Source: an uncultured Flammeovirgaceae bacterium (lineage in GTDB: Bacteria > Bacteroidota > Bacteroidia > Cytophagales > Cyclobacteriaceae). Taken from it: DNA of 8,452 bases. The translations under genes and the position numbers were made by a program. Location: assembly GCA_946480685.1 (NCBI GenBank), contig CAMLLI010000131.1, positions 1-8,452 of the forward strand, written 5' to 3'. The notes beneath the pieces were generated by a model. The model saw nothing but the letters and a program-made list of their open reading frames with translations, made no database searches and was not told the DNA's origin. Below are positions 1-6,841 of the stretch, in pieces. The first letter of the stretch is position 1. Every line of letters begins with the position of its first letter.

Positions 1-739
1 CATATATAACAGCATAACGGGTAGTGGCTCCGGCTACCTGTGCCTCCTGCAACGCACGTTGCTGATATATAAATGCTTCTTCCAGCTGGTTTCTCCGCAT
101 GTATATTTTACCGATGGAATTCAGTGCTACACTTACGGAAGATTTGCTGCCAAGCTCTTCATTTAGCTTTAACGACCGACTATAGTATTCGAGCGCGAGT
201 GAATCTTTTCCTTCGCGTTCCGAAACGATAGCTATATTGTTGAGCGCGCGGGCAATTCCGCTTTTATAGTTTAACGCTGTCCATACCTCCAGTGCTTTAT
301 CAAAGTAACGATAGGCCTCCTGGTTGTCTTCCTGCGTGAGGTAGATGACGCCTATATTATTATAGCAGGCAGCGATGAGTCTTTTATTTTGAAGCTGCTC
401 GTAGATGCGGAGCGCTTTCAGGAAGTAGTCAATACCAAGGTATGATTTACCGGTACGATCATTATATACTCCCAAAAAGGTATAGGCCTTGGCAGTGCCC
501 TGTGGGCATTCAATCTTTTCAGAAAGCGTCAGGATCTGATTGGCAGTTTCAGGAATGGCATCGTAATCTACATAAGACTGTGCATCGCATAAAAGAATCA
601 GCGTCTTCACGCGGTTGGTGTCTTGCCGAAGAACTTTCAGCACGGTCTTTAAGCTATCGATCTTTCTGTTCTGGGCGAGCGTAGCATTAAAGCCAAGCAA
701 ACTCGCCAGGAATAAACAGAAAATTACCCTCCCCTTCAT
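1..739 (-). CDS. TPR-repeat sensor protein, probably N-terminal half of a histidine kinase (partial)
   Basis: The reading frame opens at an ATG at 739 and runs without a stop off the left edge, giving 246 residues; the 3' end is missing. Residues 1-22 form a signal peptide (hydrophobic VIFCLFLASLL, likely cleavage in TLA|Q), so the protein starts in the periplasm or envelope. From about residue 81 there are four consecutive 40-residue helical repeats (about 81-119, 120-159, 160-199, 200-239), each with the A..NNIG.IY...G....A..YY..AL pattern of kinesin-light-chain-like tetratricopeptide repeats. In Bacteroidota, secreted TPR arrays of this kind commonly precede a membrane helix, a coiled coil and a HisKA_3-type kinase domain. 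The gene sits 92 bp downstream of a NarL-type response regulator with no terminator between them, which fits a cognate sensor. The kinase domain itself lies outside the window, so a TPR protein with a C-terminal LuxR-type DNA-binding domain remains possible. The TPR call is secure; the kinase call is inference. Confidence 0.8.
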   Translation of the reverse strand, partial: MKGRVIFCLFLASLLGFNATLAQNRKIDSLKTVLKVLRQDTNRVKTLILLCDAQSYVDYDAIPETANQILTLSEKIECPQGTAKAYTFLGVYNDRTGKSYLGIDYFLKALRIYEQLQNKRLIAACYNNIGVIYLTQEDNQEAYRYFDKALEVWTALNYKSGIARALNNIAIVSEREGKDSLALEYYSRSLKLNEELGSKSSVSVALNSIGKIYMRRNQLEEAFIYQQRALQEAQVAGATTRYAVIY

Positions 740-831
740 GACATGCGGATTTAGAATGACGCGTTCATCCCTGCATGACCTGCTGGCCACAACTTTACGT
801 GTTCATATACAGGCTTGCCGGATATATACCT

Positions 832-1461
832 TTAGAACCGTATTTTCTGTTCGGCTATTTTAGCCACCAGCTCTGTTGTGTTCTTCAAATCGAATTTACC
901 CAGCACGTTGGCGCGGTGTGTCTCAATTGTTCTCGGGCTCACCTCCATGCGTGCAGCAATTTCTTTACTCGAGCATCCTTCGATCAGGTATTTAACAACT
1001 TCTTTTTCTTTGCTGGTAAGGAATGGCAGGCCGCGGTATGATTTCTTGTAAAGGCTGCTTACCAGTAAGTTTGATATCTCGAGGGAGTAAAACTTCTCAC
1101 CCTGTAACACTTTGTGCAGGCCCAGAATGAGTTCTTCAGACTCTACGTCTTTATGGATATAGCCATCTATTCCGGCTTCCATCGCGTTCACTATATAGAA
1201 TTCTTCTTTGTGCGAGCTGAGTATAACCACTTTTATACCCGGCTTTTTCTCTTTGAAGTACTTTGCAACATCCAACCCGCTCTCCTTATCCAACGAAATA
1301 TCAATCAACACAAGGTGCGCATTCAGATCCTGAACGTGAGGCTTTACAGCGGTGAAGCTGTTGTACTCGCCTACTACATTAAACCGGGGATCTTTTTTCA
1401 GGATTGATACAAGACCGATTCTGAATAGTGCGTGATCATCAATTACAATTAGTTTTACCAT
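832..1461 (-). CDS. Two-component response regulator, NarL/FixJ family
   Basis: This 209-residue protein has a receiver domain (about 1-120) followed by a LuxR-type helix-turn-helix (about 144-209). The receiver shows the acidic pair D8-D9 in VIDDHALFR, the phosphoacceptor D54 in VLIDISL, the switch residue S82 and the conserved lysine K104 in GYIHKD. The DNA-binding part has the family pattern LTSKEKEVVKYLIEGCSSKE, then EVSPRTIETHRANVLGKF, the recognition helix being around TIETHRANV. Length is normal for the family. The frame stays open 18 codons further upstream to 1515, but the start chosen is the ATG at 1461, because MVKLIVIDDHALFR is where receiver domains begin; the region just upstream (AATAACTAT) is A/T-rich, as usual in this phylum. 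The likely partner is the TPR sensor encoded directly downstream. Target genes cannot be told from the sequence. Confidence 0.95.
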   Translation of the reverse strand: MVKLIVIDDHALFRIGLVSILKKDPRFNVVGEYNSFTAVKPHVQDLNAHLVLIDISLDKESGLDVAKYFKEKKPGIKVVILSSHKEEFYIVNAMEAGIDGYIHKDVESEELILGLHKVLQGEKFYSLEISNLLVSSLYKKSYRGLPFLTSKEKEVVKYLIEGCSSKEIAARMEVSPRTIETHRANVLGKFDLKNTTELVAKIAEQKIRF

Positions 1462-1851
1462 ATAGTTATTGAGTTTTTCTTTTCTGTCAAATCTTTTGCC
1501 GGCTGAAATCTCCAACCAACCGTAAGTGAGTAACCGTGTACTTTAGATGCTTAAAGCGAACAAGGGTAACAACATATTCAGATTGATCCCCTGACCTCTG
1601 GACAAAGATGTAACCCCCTTTACGATATCACGCAAATTGCACCATGACAAAAAGGTGTACTTTGCTCCCGCACGTTATCAGATCGATCTAAAAAGGGTAC
1701 CTTTTGTTAAATGCACCTTGCTCCTCTTCTTACCGTTCCTCCTGATATAACGACCATTCATACCGTTTCTCATCCTAAAAGTAATGTCCACCCGTACGTC
1801 CAGCATGTAACTTTTACTTAGAATGTTGTACGTGTTGACATAAAAAGAACA
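1462..1851. other. Intergenic region between the response regulator and the operon terminator
   Basis: I find no convincing gene in these 390 bases. A 64-codon minus-strand frame (1872-1678) starts inside the loop of the terminator hairpin and has no recognisable domain. The region holds the weak promoter candidate at 1636-1603, a small inverted repeat AAAAGG-GTA-CCTTTT at 1691-1705, and a 6-bp inverted pair AAGGTG (1652-1657) / CACCTT (1714-1719). These arms are short enough to be chance. No tRNA-like or riboswitch-like fold was recognised. Confidence 0.5.
1603..1636 (-). promoter_or_regulatory. Weak candidate Bacteroidota-type promoter for the response regulator
   Basis: On the minus strand a TTTG at 1636-1633 is followed, after 22 bases, by CATCTTTG at 1610-1603. 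The Bacteroidota primary-sigma consensus is TTTG near -33 and TAnnTTTG near -7; the second box matches at all fixed positions but one (C for T). Transcription would begin near 1597, giving a leader of roughly 135 nt before the ATG at 1461. This rests on motif resemblance only. Confidence 0.25.
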
Positions 1852-1886
1852 AGGCCCCAAATTCTCTTCCATAGAATTTGAGGCCT
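1852..1886 (-). terminator. Intrinsic terminator of the sigma/anti-sigma operon
   Basis: A 14-bp stem (arms 1852-1865 and 1873-1886) closes a 7-base loop. The single mismatch on the plus strand (C1857/A1881) becomes a G-U pair in minus-strand RNA, so the stem is fully paired only in the minus direction. It is followed by the T-rich run TTCTTTTTA on the minus strand. It lies 50 bp after the stop codon at 1936 and marks the end of that transcription unit. Confidence 0.85.
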
Positions 1887-1894
1887 AAAATCAG

Positions 1895-1911
1895 CCTACC
1901 AATGGGGTAGG
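1895..1911. terminator. Short secondary hairpin before the main terminator
   Basis: CCTACC (1895-1900) and GGTAGG (1906-1911) form a perfect 6-bp stem with a 5-base loop. It sits between the DUF5777 stop codon and the main terminator. It has a TATTTT tail on the plus strand and GATTTTAG after it on the minus strand, so it may be an auxiliary terminator or a 3'-end stabilising structure. Its orientation is unclear. Confidence 0.4.
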
Positions 1912-1935
1912 TATTTTGTACAAGATTTTGAAAAA

Positions 1936-2832
1936 CTAGCGCTTGCCTTTCAGTTGGAATGCCCGGGTAACGTTAAAGCCGAGATGTATATCACCATCAA
2001 AAAAGTCTCCATCGGTTTCCGTAATGAAGGAGCGTTCGATCATACCGCGGGTATTCGTCAGGATGATCTGGAATACGTGGCCGCCCGTTTCAATATCTAC
2101 AGCTATACCAATGGCATCATTGTAAGAAGCAGAGGCACTCGGGTTAACCCGGTAATAGTACTCCAGGTTGACCGAAACACTCGGTGTCATTTTTATACGA
2201 CCGCCCACTCCGACAGCAACCTGGTTGTTATCACCTTCATCAAGTGCAACCCAGTTTTTATGTACCAACGTAGGCATTAACTGAAGCGATAAAGCGGACG
2301 TAAATTTTCTGGCGATTAAAAGCTGAGCTGTGTATGATAACCGGTCGGTACGCTGAAAACCGTCTGGTACATCTGCATCTTTAGGAGATGTTTTATACCC
2401 GGTACTTCCAAATGCCGTTACCGTAACAGGCGACCCTGCTTTTGACTGCTTTACTAATTTATACTTCAGGTAACCGTCAACTGTTTTGTCAACGGAATTA
2501 CGACCAATGCCTATACCAAAGTTATCGGTGATACCATATTCCAACCCCAGACGCACATACGCATCATCCAATCCGTACATTTCATACAAACCACCGTTCA
2601 ACTGGCCGAAACGGTGCGAGAAGATAAACTCCAGTGTTCCTTCGCCGATGGTTTCAACCGAGTGACCATTTATTAAACGTGTGCCCTTAAAGGTTTGCGC
2701 TGTATACGATGGTTCCTTTTCCGAGCTTGACTCGAGCTCCTTCAACAGATCGTCTTGTGCAAAAGCATGCGATGTACAGAAGAATACAAAAATAGTTTTT
2801 AACGCGACTATATTTCTCTTGATCGACTGCAT
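1936..2832 (-). CDS. DUF5777-family outer-membrane beta-barrel protein
   Basis: The 298-residue protein begins with a signal peptide (residues 1-25, hydrophobic ALKTIFVFFC, cleavage in AFA|Q), followed by an acidic DDLLKELE stretch. The rest alternates short amphipathic strands with turns, as expected for an outer-membrane barrel. Conserved-looking points are FIFSHRFGQLNGG (about 69-81), the GLDDAYVRLGLEYGITDNFGIGIGR block (about 87-111) and the late strand FQIILTNTRG; I recognise this pattern as DUF5777, a Bacteroidota family of unknown function. It starts 7 bp after the stop of the YceI gene and is followed by the terminator at 1886-1852, so it is the last gene of its operon. In my recollection DUF5777 genes recur beside YceI-like and cytochrome c genes, which would suggest a role in envelope electron transfer or lipid handling; that is inference. 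Some other small barrel family is possible but less likely. Confidence 0.8.
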   Translation of the reverse strand: MQSIKRNIVALKTIFVFFCTSHAFAQDDLLKELESSSEKEPSYTAQTFKGTRLINGHSVETIGEGTLEFIFSHRFGQLNGGLYEMYGLDDAYVRLGLEYGITDNFGIGIGRNSVDKTVDGYLKYKLVKQSKAGSPVTVTAFGSTGYKTSPKDADVPDGFQRTDRLSYTAQLLIARKFTSALSLQLMPTLVHKNWVALDEGDNNQVAVGVGGRIKMTPSVSVNLEYYYRVNPSASASYNDAIGIAVDIETGGHVFQIILTNTRGMIERSFITETDGDFFDGDIHLGFNVTRAFQLKGKR

Positions 2833-2839
2833 GTGTCTC

Positions 2840-3373
2840 TTAGTGTTTGTATGTAAAATTTACGGTTACCTCTACCTGCTCTGCTATATTCTGCCACATC
2901 AGTTTCGGGATATCTACTTTATAGTCTGCTAACTTCACAATGAATACCGATTTCATTACCAGTTTATCACCTTGCTTCTCGATCGTGCCGGGTATCTCCA
3001 CGTCTTTCGTAACGCCGTGAATTGTTAATTTACCCTGCGCCTTCACATTCTGCGTAGCGGCATTGGGATCGAACCCAACAATCTTTCCCTGAAATGTAGA
3101 CTTCGGATATTTTTCAGTCTCCATATACTTCTCATTGAAGTGTTCCTGCATTAACGACTTCTTGAACTGGAATTCGTTGATCGGTACAACAAAGGCTATA
3201 TTTCCATTAGAGGCATCAAAAACACTCGATGCTTTCGTATTATCAGCCTTTATATCTTCGAGTGTGGCACTTGAAAAGAACGTAACGGTACTTTTCTCCG
3301 AGGTATACTTCTGCGCATTGGCTCCCATCGCGATACATGCGAACAACACTGCTAAGCGGATTTTCATGTTCAT
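2840..3373 (-). CDS. YceI-family periplasmic lipocalin-like protein
   Basis: This 177-residue protein has a signal peptide (about 1-20, cleavage in ANA|Q) and one YceI domain over the remainder, the usual family size. Visible family marks are the opening strand KYTSEKSTVTFFS, the EHFNEKYMETEKYPKSTF block (a conserved HF...Y...YP...F pattern), the strand QGKIVGFD, then KLTIHGVTKDVEIP and the final strand EVTVNFTYKH. YceI proteins fold as an eight-stranded barrel that binds polyisoprenoid lipids such as quinone-like chains (known for the Thermus homologue). It lies 46 bp after the cytochrome lipoprotein gene and 7 bp before the DUF5777 gene. Translation could begin at ATG 3373 or at the second Met, two codons later (3367); the first is used here. 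The exact ligand is unknown. Pairing with a cytochrome gene fits an isoprenoid-quinone role, which is inference. Confidence 0.92.
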   Translation of the reverse strand: MNMKIRLAVLFACIAMGANAQKYTSEKSTVTFFSSATLEDIKADNTKASSVFDASNGNIAFVVPINEFQFKKSLMQEHFNEKYMETEKYPKSTFQGKIVGFDPNAATQNVKAQGKLTIHGVTKDVEIPGTIEKQGDKLVMKSVFIVKLADYKVDIPKLMWQNIAEQVEVTVNFTYKH

Positions 3374-3419
3374 ATATATTTAGTTTTACTTTAATCGATT
3401 CAGACTCTATGTTGAACTC

Positions 3420-4235
3420 TTAATTACTTTTGGCACCATCATCAACCCAGCAGGCAATCTTGCTGATCTGCTCCTGCGTAAGTCGCGGCTGACTGGCCGG
3501 AGGCATCGAACCATTGCCGGTGCGAGTTTTAATATTCGTTGCATTATTCTGAACGTTGGTCAGGTTAGACCAGTCCGGAATCTGATTACCACTTACGTGA
3601 CAACCTGATATAGCACAGTTCGCATCAATGATCGGTTTGATATCACCCGTCCAGCTTACTCCGGTTTGTCCACGCACAACCGAAACATTCAATGATATCG
3701 TGCAACCTTGTGAGTCTCTCACGCGAACAGTATAGACGCCATATTGCAAATCAGTAAAGGTGTTGCTCGAACCGAAACTGCCTGATCCGATGCTGAACTC
3801 GAACGGTGTGTTGGTACCGGTAGCATTAACAGTAATAGTACCGTTGTTTGTAAGGCACTCAGTGTCTTCAGTTATTTCATAGTTCGCAGCCAGATCGGTT
3901 GACTTGATGACAAGCGTTGCCTCCACAACATTTTCACAACCTTTTGAATCGCGTATAGTAATAGTATAGGTACCACCGCTCAGGCCGGCAAAAGTTGATG
4001 ACGACTGAAATGCACCGCCATTGAGACTATATTGATACGATTCACTTCCTCCTGTACCGGCTACTACAATTGAACCATCGTTACTGTCACACGTGGTTGG
4101 ATCCGTTGTACTTTGCACCGTAACCGAAGGTTTATTCGCTTCACAATCCACTACCTCGGTTTCAACGTGGTTGGTACAGCGCACGAGAGCAATCAATAAA
4201 ACAACTATGTTAACAAACTTTAACCTGCTCGACAT
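3420..4235 (-). CDS. Lipoprotein with two SprB repeats and a C-terminal cytochrome c domain
   Basis: The 271-residue protein starts with a hydrophobic leader ending in LIALVRC; C20 is the probable lipidated cysteine, although Arg at -1 is unusual for a lipobox. Residues about 36-110 and 118-186 are two SprB-type repeats, each showing GTITV/GSIVV, a SF..SSTF..L..G.YT-like core and a closing RDS.GC. Residues about 193-271 form a small cytochrome c domain: TGDIKPIIDANC, the haem motif C207-AISG-C212-H213 (CX4CH rather than CX2CH), the likely distal ligand M244 in SMPP, and a final helix LTQEQISKIACWVDDGA. It probably sits on the outer membrane, carrying one covalently bound haem. The gene begins 17 bp after the stop of the anti-sigma gene and is followed by yceI, so it is co-transcribed. 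The start is directly preceded by GTATATAT, with no Shine-Dalgarno sequence. Electron donor and acceptor are unknown. Confidence 0.88.
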   Translation of the reverse strand: MSSRLKFVNIVVLLIALVRCTNHVETEVVDCEANKPSVTVQSTTDPTTCDSNDGSIVVAGTGGSESYQYSLNGGAFQSSSTFAGLSGGTYTITIRDSKGCENVVEATLVIKSTDLAANYEITEDTECLTNNGTITVNATGTNTPFEFSIGSGSFGSSNTFTDLQYGVYTVRVRDSQGCTISLNVSVVRGQTGVSWTGDIKPIIDANCAISGCHVSGNQIPDWSNLTNVQNNATNIKTRTGNGSMPPASQPRLTQEQISKIACWVDDGAKSN

Positions 4236-4252
4236 ATATATACGTTTATTAC

Positions 4253-6841
4253 TTATTTGAATCTATACTTCAGCGTAAAGAACGATCCGGCACTTACCAG
4301 ATCAATTTTACCCTGACCAACACCCGACATCGGTGCTTTTAGGAATGGCTCCGCCTGAAGTTGCATTCGCGGACTGATTCTATACTGGAGTCCGAACGAA
4401 AGATTCAGCATGCTGAACCAGTGGCGATTTTGATTTTTATAATCTTCGTAGTAATAGTAGTTGGTGTTGTTCTCATTTACGACATACTCGTAGTTCTCTT
4501 TCAACATGATATAAGATGATACCCCAACCGTTGCATAGAAGTTAAGACGCGCTTCTGGTAGTATATAGTATGTGATATTGATCGGTATATCCAGCACGCG
4601 GCAATCACCATCGAGGTAATCAGCTTCGAACGATGTACCTCCATAAGAATACGCTTTGCCAGGGTTGTTCTTATCATATAGTTTCTTAGACCATATAGCA
4701 CCGGTGCTGATGCCCCAGTGTTTTGCCGGAGAATACTCAACTACCAGGCCAATATTGACACCGGTCTTGCCCGGCTTGCTATATCCTATAGCGCTGAAGT
4801 CTGGAGACACCAGCAACTTCGCATACCAGTTAGATACTTTTTCTGCCTTGTCTTCTTTCTGCTTGTCCTCTGCAACCTCATTTTCAGCAGAATGCTTTAA
4901 TGAGTCAGCCTTTGCAACAGGCTTGGTAAGCGTGCTATCGTTTATAGCATTCGAATTTGATTTTTCGTATGACTTCTTAGTCGCAGATTCAGATTGATTG
5001 TTTACTGAGTCTAAAAGTATACCTGTAGTTGGTGGTGTATCTTGGGTTGCTACACCGTTATATTTTTCTTCTGTGGATTTAACAAACGCGTCATCTTTTT
5101 TAACTGGCAGAACAGCTCCATTTTTATCAGACGTGTTTATAGTTTTTGAATTATCCTCAGCCTCTTTGTTTGAAACACTGTCTGATCCTGATACTATATC
5201 AGCTTCATTGCTTACCGGTTGAGTTTTAGCATTTTCAACTACGCCTGTTGCTACTTTACTGGTCTCATTAAGGTTTCCAATTACTTTCTTCGCTACAAGA
5301 ACAGAATCATTGTCAGATATACTTTTACTTTCTTGGTATGCGGTCGTGCCAACAGGTGCTGTGCCGCGCAGTGAATCTTCTTTCGATATTGATTTCTTCA
5401 CCGAAGCGTCATTCGAAATCAAGCCGGTTGTTTTCTCAAGTCTTGTAGATTTACCGGTAACATTTTTTGCATCTGCATCCGGCAAAGTATTATCCTTTGA
5501 TCTCAACACCGACCTCTCTGCTGAAAGACTATCGGCACCCGTTATATTTGGGTTCACATTGCCGGATTGATTAGCCTCTGCACCTTTTAATCCAGCATTG
5601 TCCTTCGACATAGAATTGTTCCTCTCGTTCGCGCGAGCATTTAGTATAGCTGAAGAATCCGGAGAATTATTTAAAGCGTTAGCATTTACTTCGCCTGCAG
5701 GCTTTGACATGTTGTTATTTGCAGATATAGCCTGGTTATTCCCGGTCGCAGAATTTTTCCTTACATCAACATCGGTATCCGCTCCTGCGGATGCATCACT
5801 ACTCGCATTAACATCATCTTGTTCCGTCCCTGTAACTGGATGGACAGACGCTGATGACAAGCGCTTCGAGTCAGGCGCTATATTTGCATCCTGTTTGCCA
5901 TTCTTTGTTCCATCACTTGAAACTGCATTGATCGCTGATTGCGCAGCGTTGTCGCTCCTGGAAAATGTATTCGATGTAGCGGGACTCTCTTCTTTGTTTG
6001 CTAACTTCTTCTTTTGTTGATCTGCTGAAGTCAGCGCTTTATTTTTTTCGATACGGCTATCATTACCGGAAGCAGAGAGCGAACTTCCATCACGATTCTC
6101 CTTCTCTCCTGCAACAGCCCGCTTCTGCTTCTGTATACTTCGCTGATCGTTACCTGCAGTGGTACCCTCAGCCGTTTTATTTATAGTGCTACCGTTCTGA
6201 TCCTTGTTACGCGTTGACGTTGATGCACGCTTCGTAGTCTGACCAGATTTACCCGATGCATTTTTACTCCCGGAAGTATTTTGCTCTGTTGACTGATCAC
6301 CAGATGTCGAAGCTATAGCACGGTCCTGATCGGCAGCCGCTATATCTTTCGATTTCTGTTTATCGGTAATGCTTCCGGATGAAGTCTTATCAACAGCTGA
6401 AGAGGCCTCTCCTCCTTGCTGATCCTGTGTTGAAGCAGATGCTTCCTGACCTTCTGCTGATGAACCGATAGGCGTACCGTTGTTGTCATCGCTATCTATA
6501 CCAGCATCTTTAGCCGATGCGTTTGTATCCGTGCCGTTCTCTTTTTCTTCTTTGGCCGAATGATCCGATATTTCATTTTCTATACCTGAATCGTTGTTGC
6601 TCGCAGAACTATTTTGAGCATCCGATTTACCCTGGTAGTATTTTATGCCAAACCATGCCGAGAACATAAGCAGCAATACCACAGAAAGGTATATAGCAAT
6701 TCTTTTGAAGAGATTTACCCGTTCAGTCCGGTCGATGCGCTTCGATAATTTATCCCAATCTCCCGGATCAAACTCAGGCTCGATCCGCTGCGCAGCATCC
6801 TGGAACAACTTGTCCAGTTCGTTATCAGAAATATTGCGCAT
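4253..6841 (-). CDS. Dual membrane-spanning (Dma-like) anti-sigma factor with C-terminal outer-membrane beta-barrel
   Basis: This 862-residue protein has four parts. Residues 1-45 are a hydrophilic, charged N-terminus (DNELDKLFQDAAQRIEPEFDPGDWDKL) that should lie in the cytoplasm and bind the sigma factor. Residues about 47-68 form one strongly hydrophobic helix (AIYLSVVLLLMFSAWFGI), the inner-membrane anchor. Residues about 70-666 are a low-complexity stretch rich in S, N, D, K, A, G and T with no Trp, no Cys and few aromatic residues, predicted disordered and periplasmic. Residues about 672-862 read as an outer-membrane barrel: WYAKLLVSPD, NIGLVVEYSP, GISTGAIWSKK, LDIPINITYYIL, NFYATVGVSSYI, LNLSFGLQYRISP and a terminal FFTLKYRFK. 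The order matches Dma anti-sigma factors described in Bacteroides thetaiotaomicron. The gene overlaps the ECF sigma gene by 17 bp (6825-6841), suggesting translational coupling and a matched sigma/anti-sigma pair. The sigma-binding role is inferred from position and N-terminal form, because sequence similarity in this part is weak in general. Confidence 0.85.
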   Translation of the reverse strand: MRNISDNELDKLFQDAAQRIEPEFDPGDWDKLSKRIDRTERVNLFKRIAIYLSVVLLLMFSAWFGIKYYQGKSDAQNSSASNNDSGIENEISDHSAKEEKENGTDTNASAKDAGIDSDDNNGTPIGSSAEGQEASASTQDQQGGEASSAVDKTSSGSITDKQKSKDIAAADQDRAIASTSGDQSTEQNTSGSKNASGKSGQTTKRASTSTRNKDQNGSTINKTAEGTTAGNDQRSIQKQKRAVAGEKENRDGSSLSASGNDSRIEKNKALTSADQQKKKLANKEESPATSNTFSRSDNAAQSAINAVSSDGTKNGKQDANIAPDSKRLSSASVHPVTGTEQDDVNASSDASAGADTDVDVRKNSATGNNQAISANNNMSKPAGEVNANALNNSPDSSAILNARANERNNSMSKDNAGLKGAEANQSGNVNPNITGADSLSAERSVLRSKDNTLPDADAKNVTGKSTRLEKTTGLISNDASVKKSISKEDSLRGTAPVGTTAYQESKSISDNDSVLVAKKVIGNLNETSKVATGVVENAKTQPVSNEADIVSGSDSVSNKEAEDNSKTINTSDKNGAVLPVKKDDAFVKSTEEKYNGVATQDTPPTTGILLDSVNNQSESATKKSYEKSNSNAINDSTLTKPVAKADSLKHSAENEVAEDKQKEDKAEKVSNWYAKLLVSPDFSAIGYSKPGKTGVNIGLVVEYSPAKHWGISTGAIWSKKLYDKNNPGKAYSYGGTSFEADYLDGDCRVLDIPINITYYILPEARLNFYATVGVSSYIMLKENYEYVVNENNTNYYYYEDYKNQNRHWFSMLNLSFGLQYRISPRMQLQAEPFLKAPMSGVGQGKIDLVSAGSFFTLKYRFK

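Noticed and set aside
1462..1515. Longer N-terminus for the response regulator (ATG at 1515)
   Set aside because: The added 18 residues precede the first beta-strand of the receiver domain and match no family feature; the ATG at 1461 gives the canonical start.
1678..1872. 64-codon minus-strand open frame in the 1462-1851 gap
   Set aside because: Its ATG lies in the loop of the operon terminator hairpin, it has no recognisable domain, and its composition (many R, K, N) looks like chance translation of A/T-rich non-coding DNA.
3374..4252. TATATAT runs directly before the start codons at 3373 and 4235 as promoters or a shared regulatory box
   Set aside because: They lie in short intra-operon gaps and fit the A/T-rich, Shine-Dalgarno-free start regions usual in Bacteroidota; TATA is common throughout the window.
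5310..6020. Plus-strand open frames opposite the anti-sigma linker (86 and 140 codons)
   Set aside because: They are antisense shadows of the S/N/D/K-rich linker; their Ser/Phe/Leu-rich content follows from the complementary codons.
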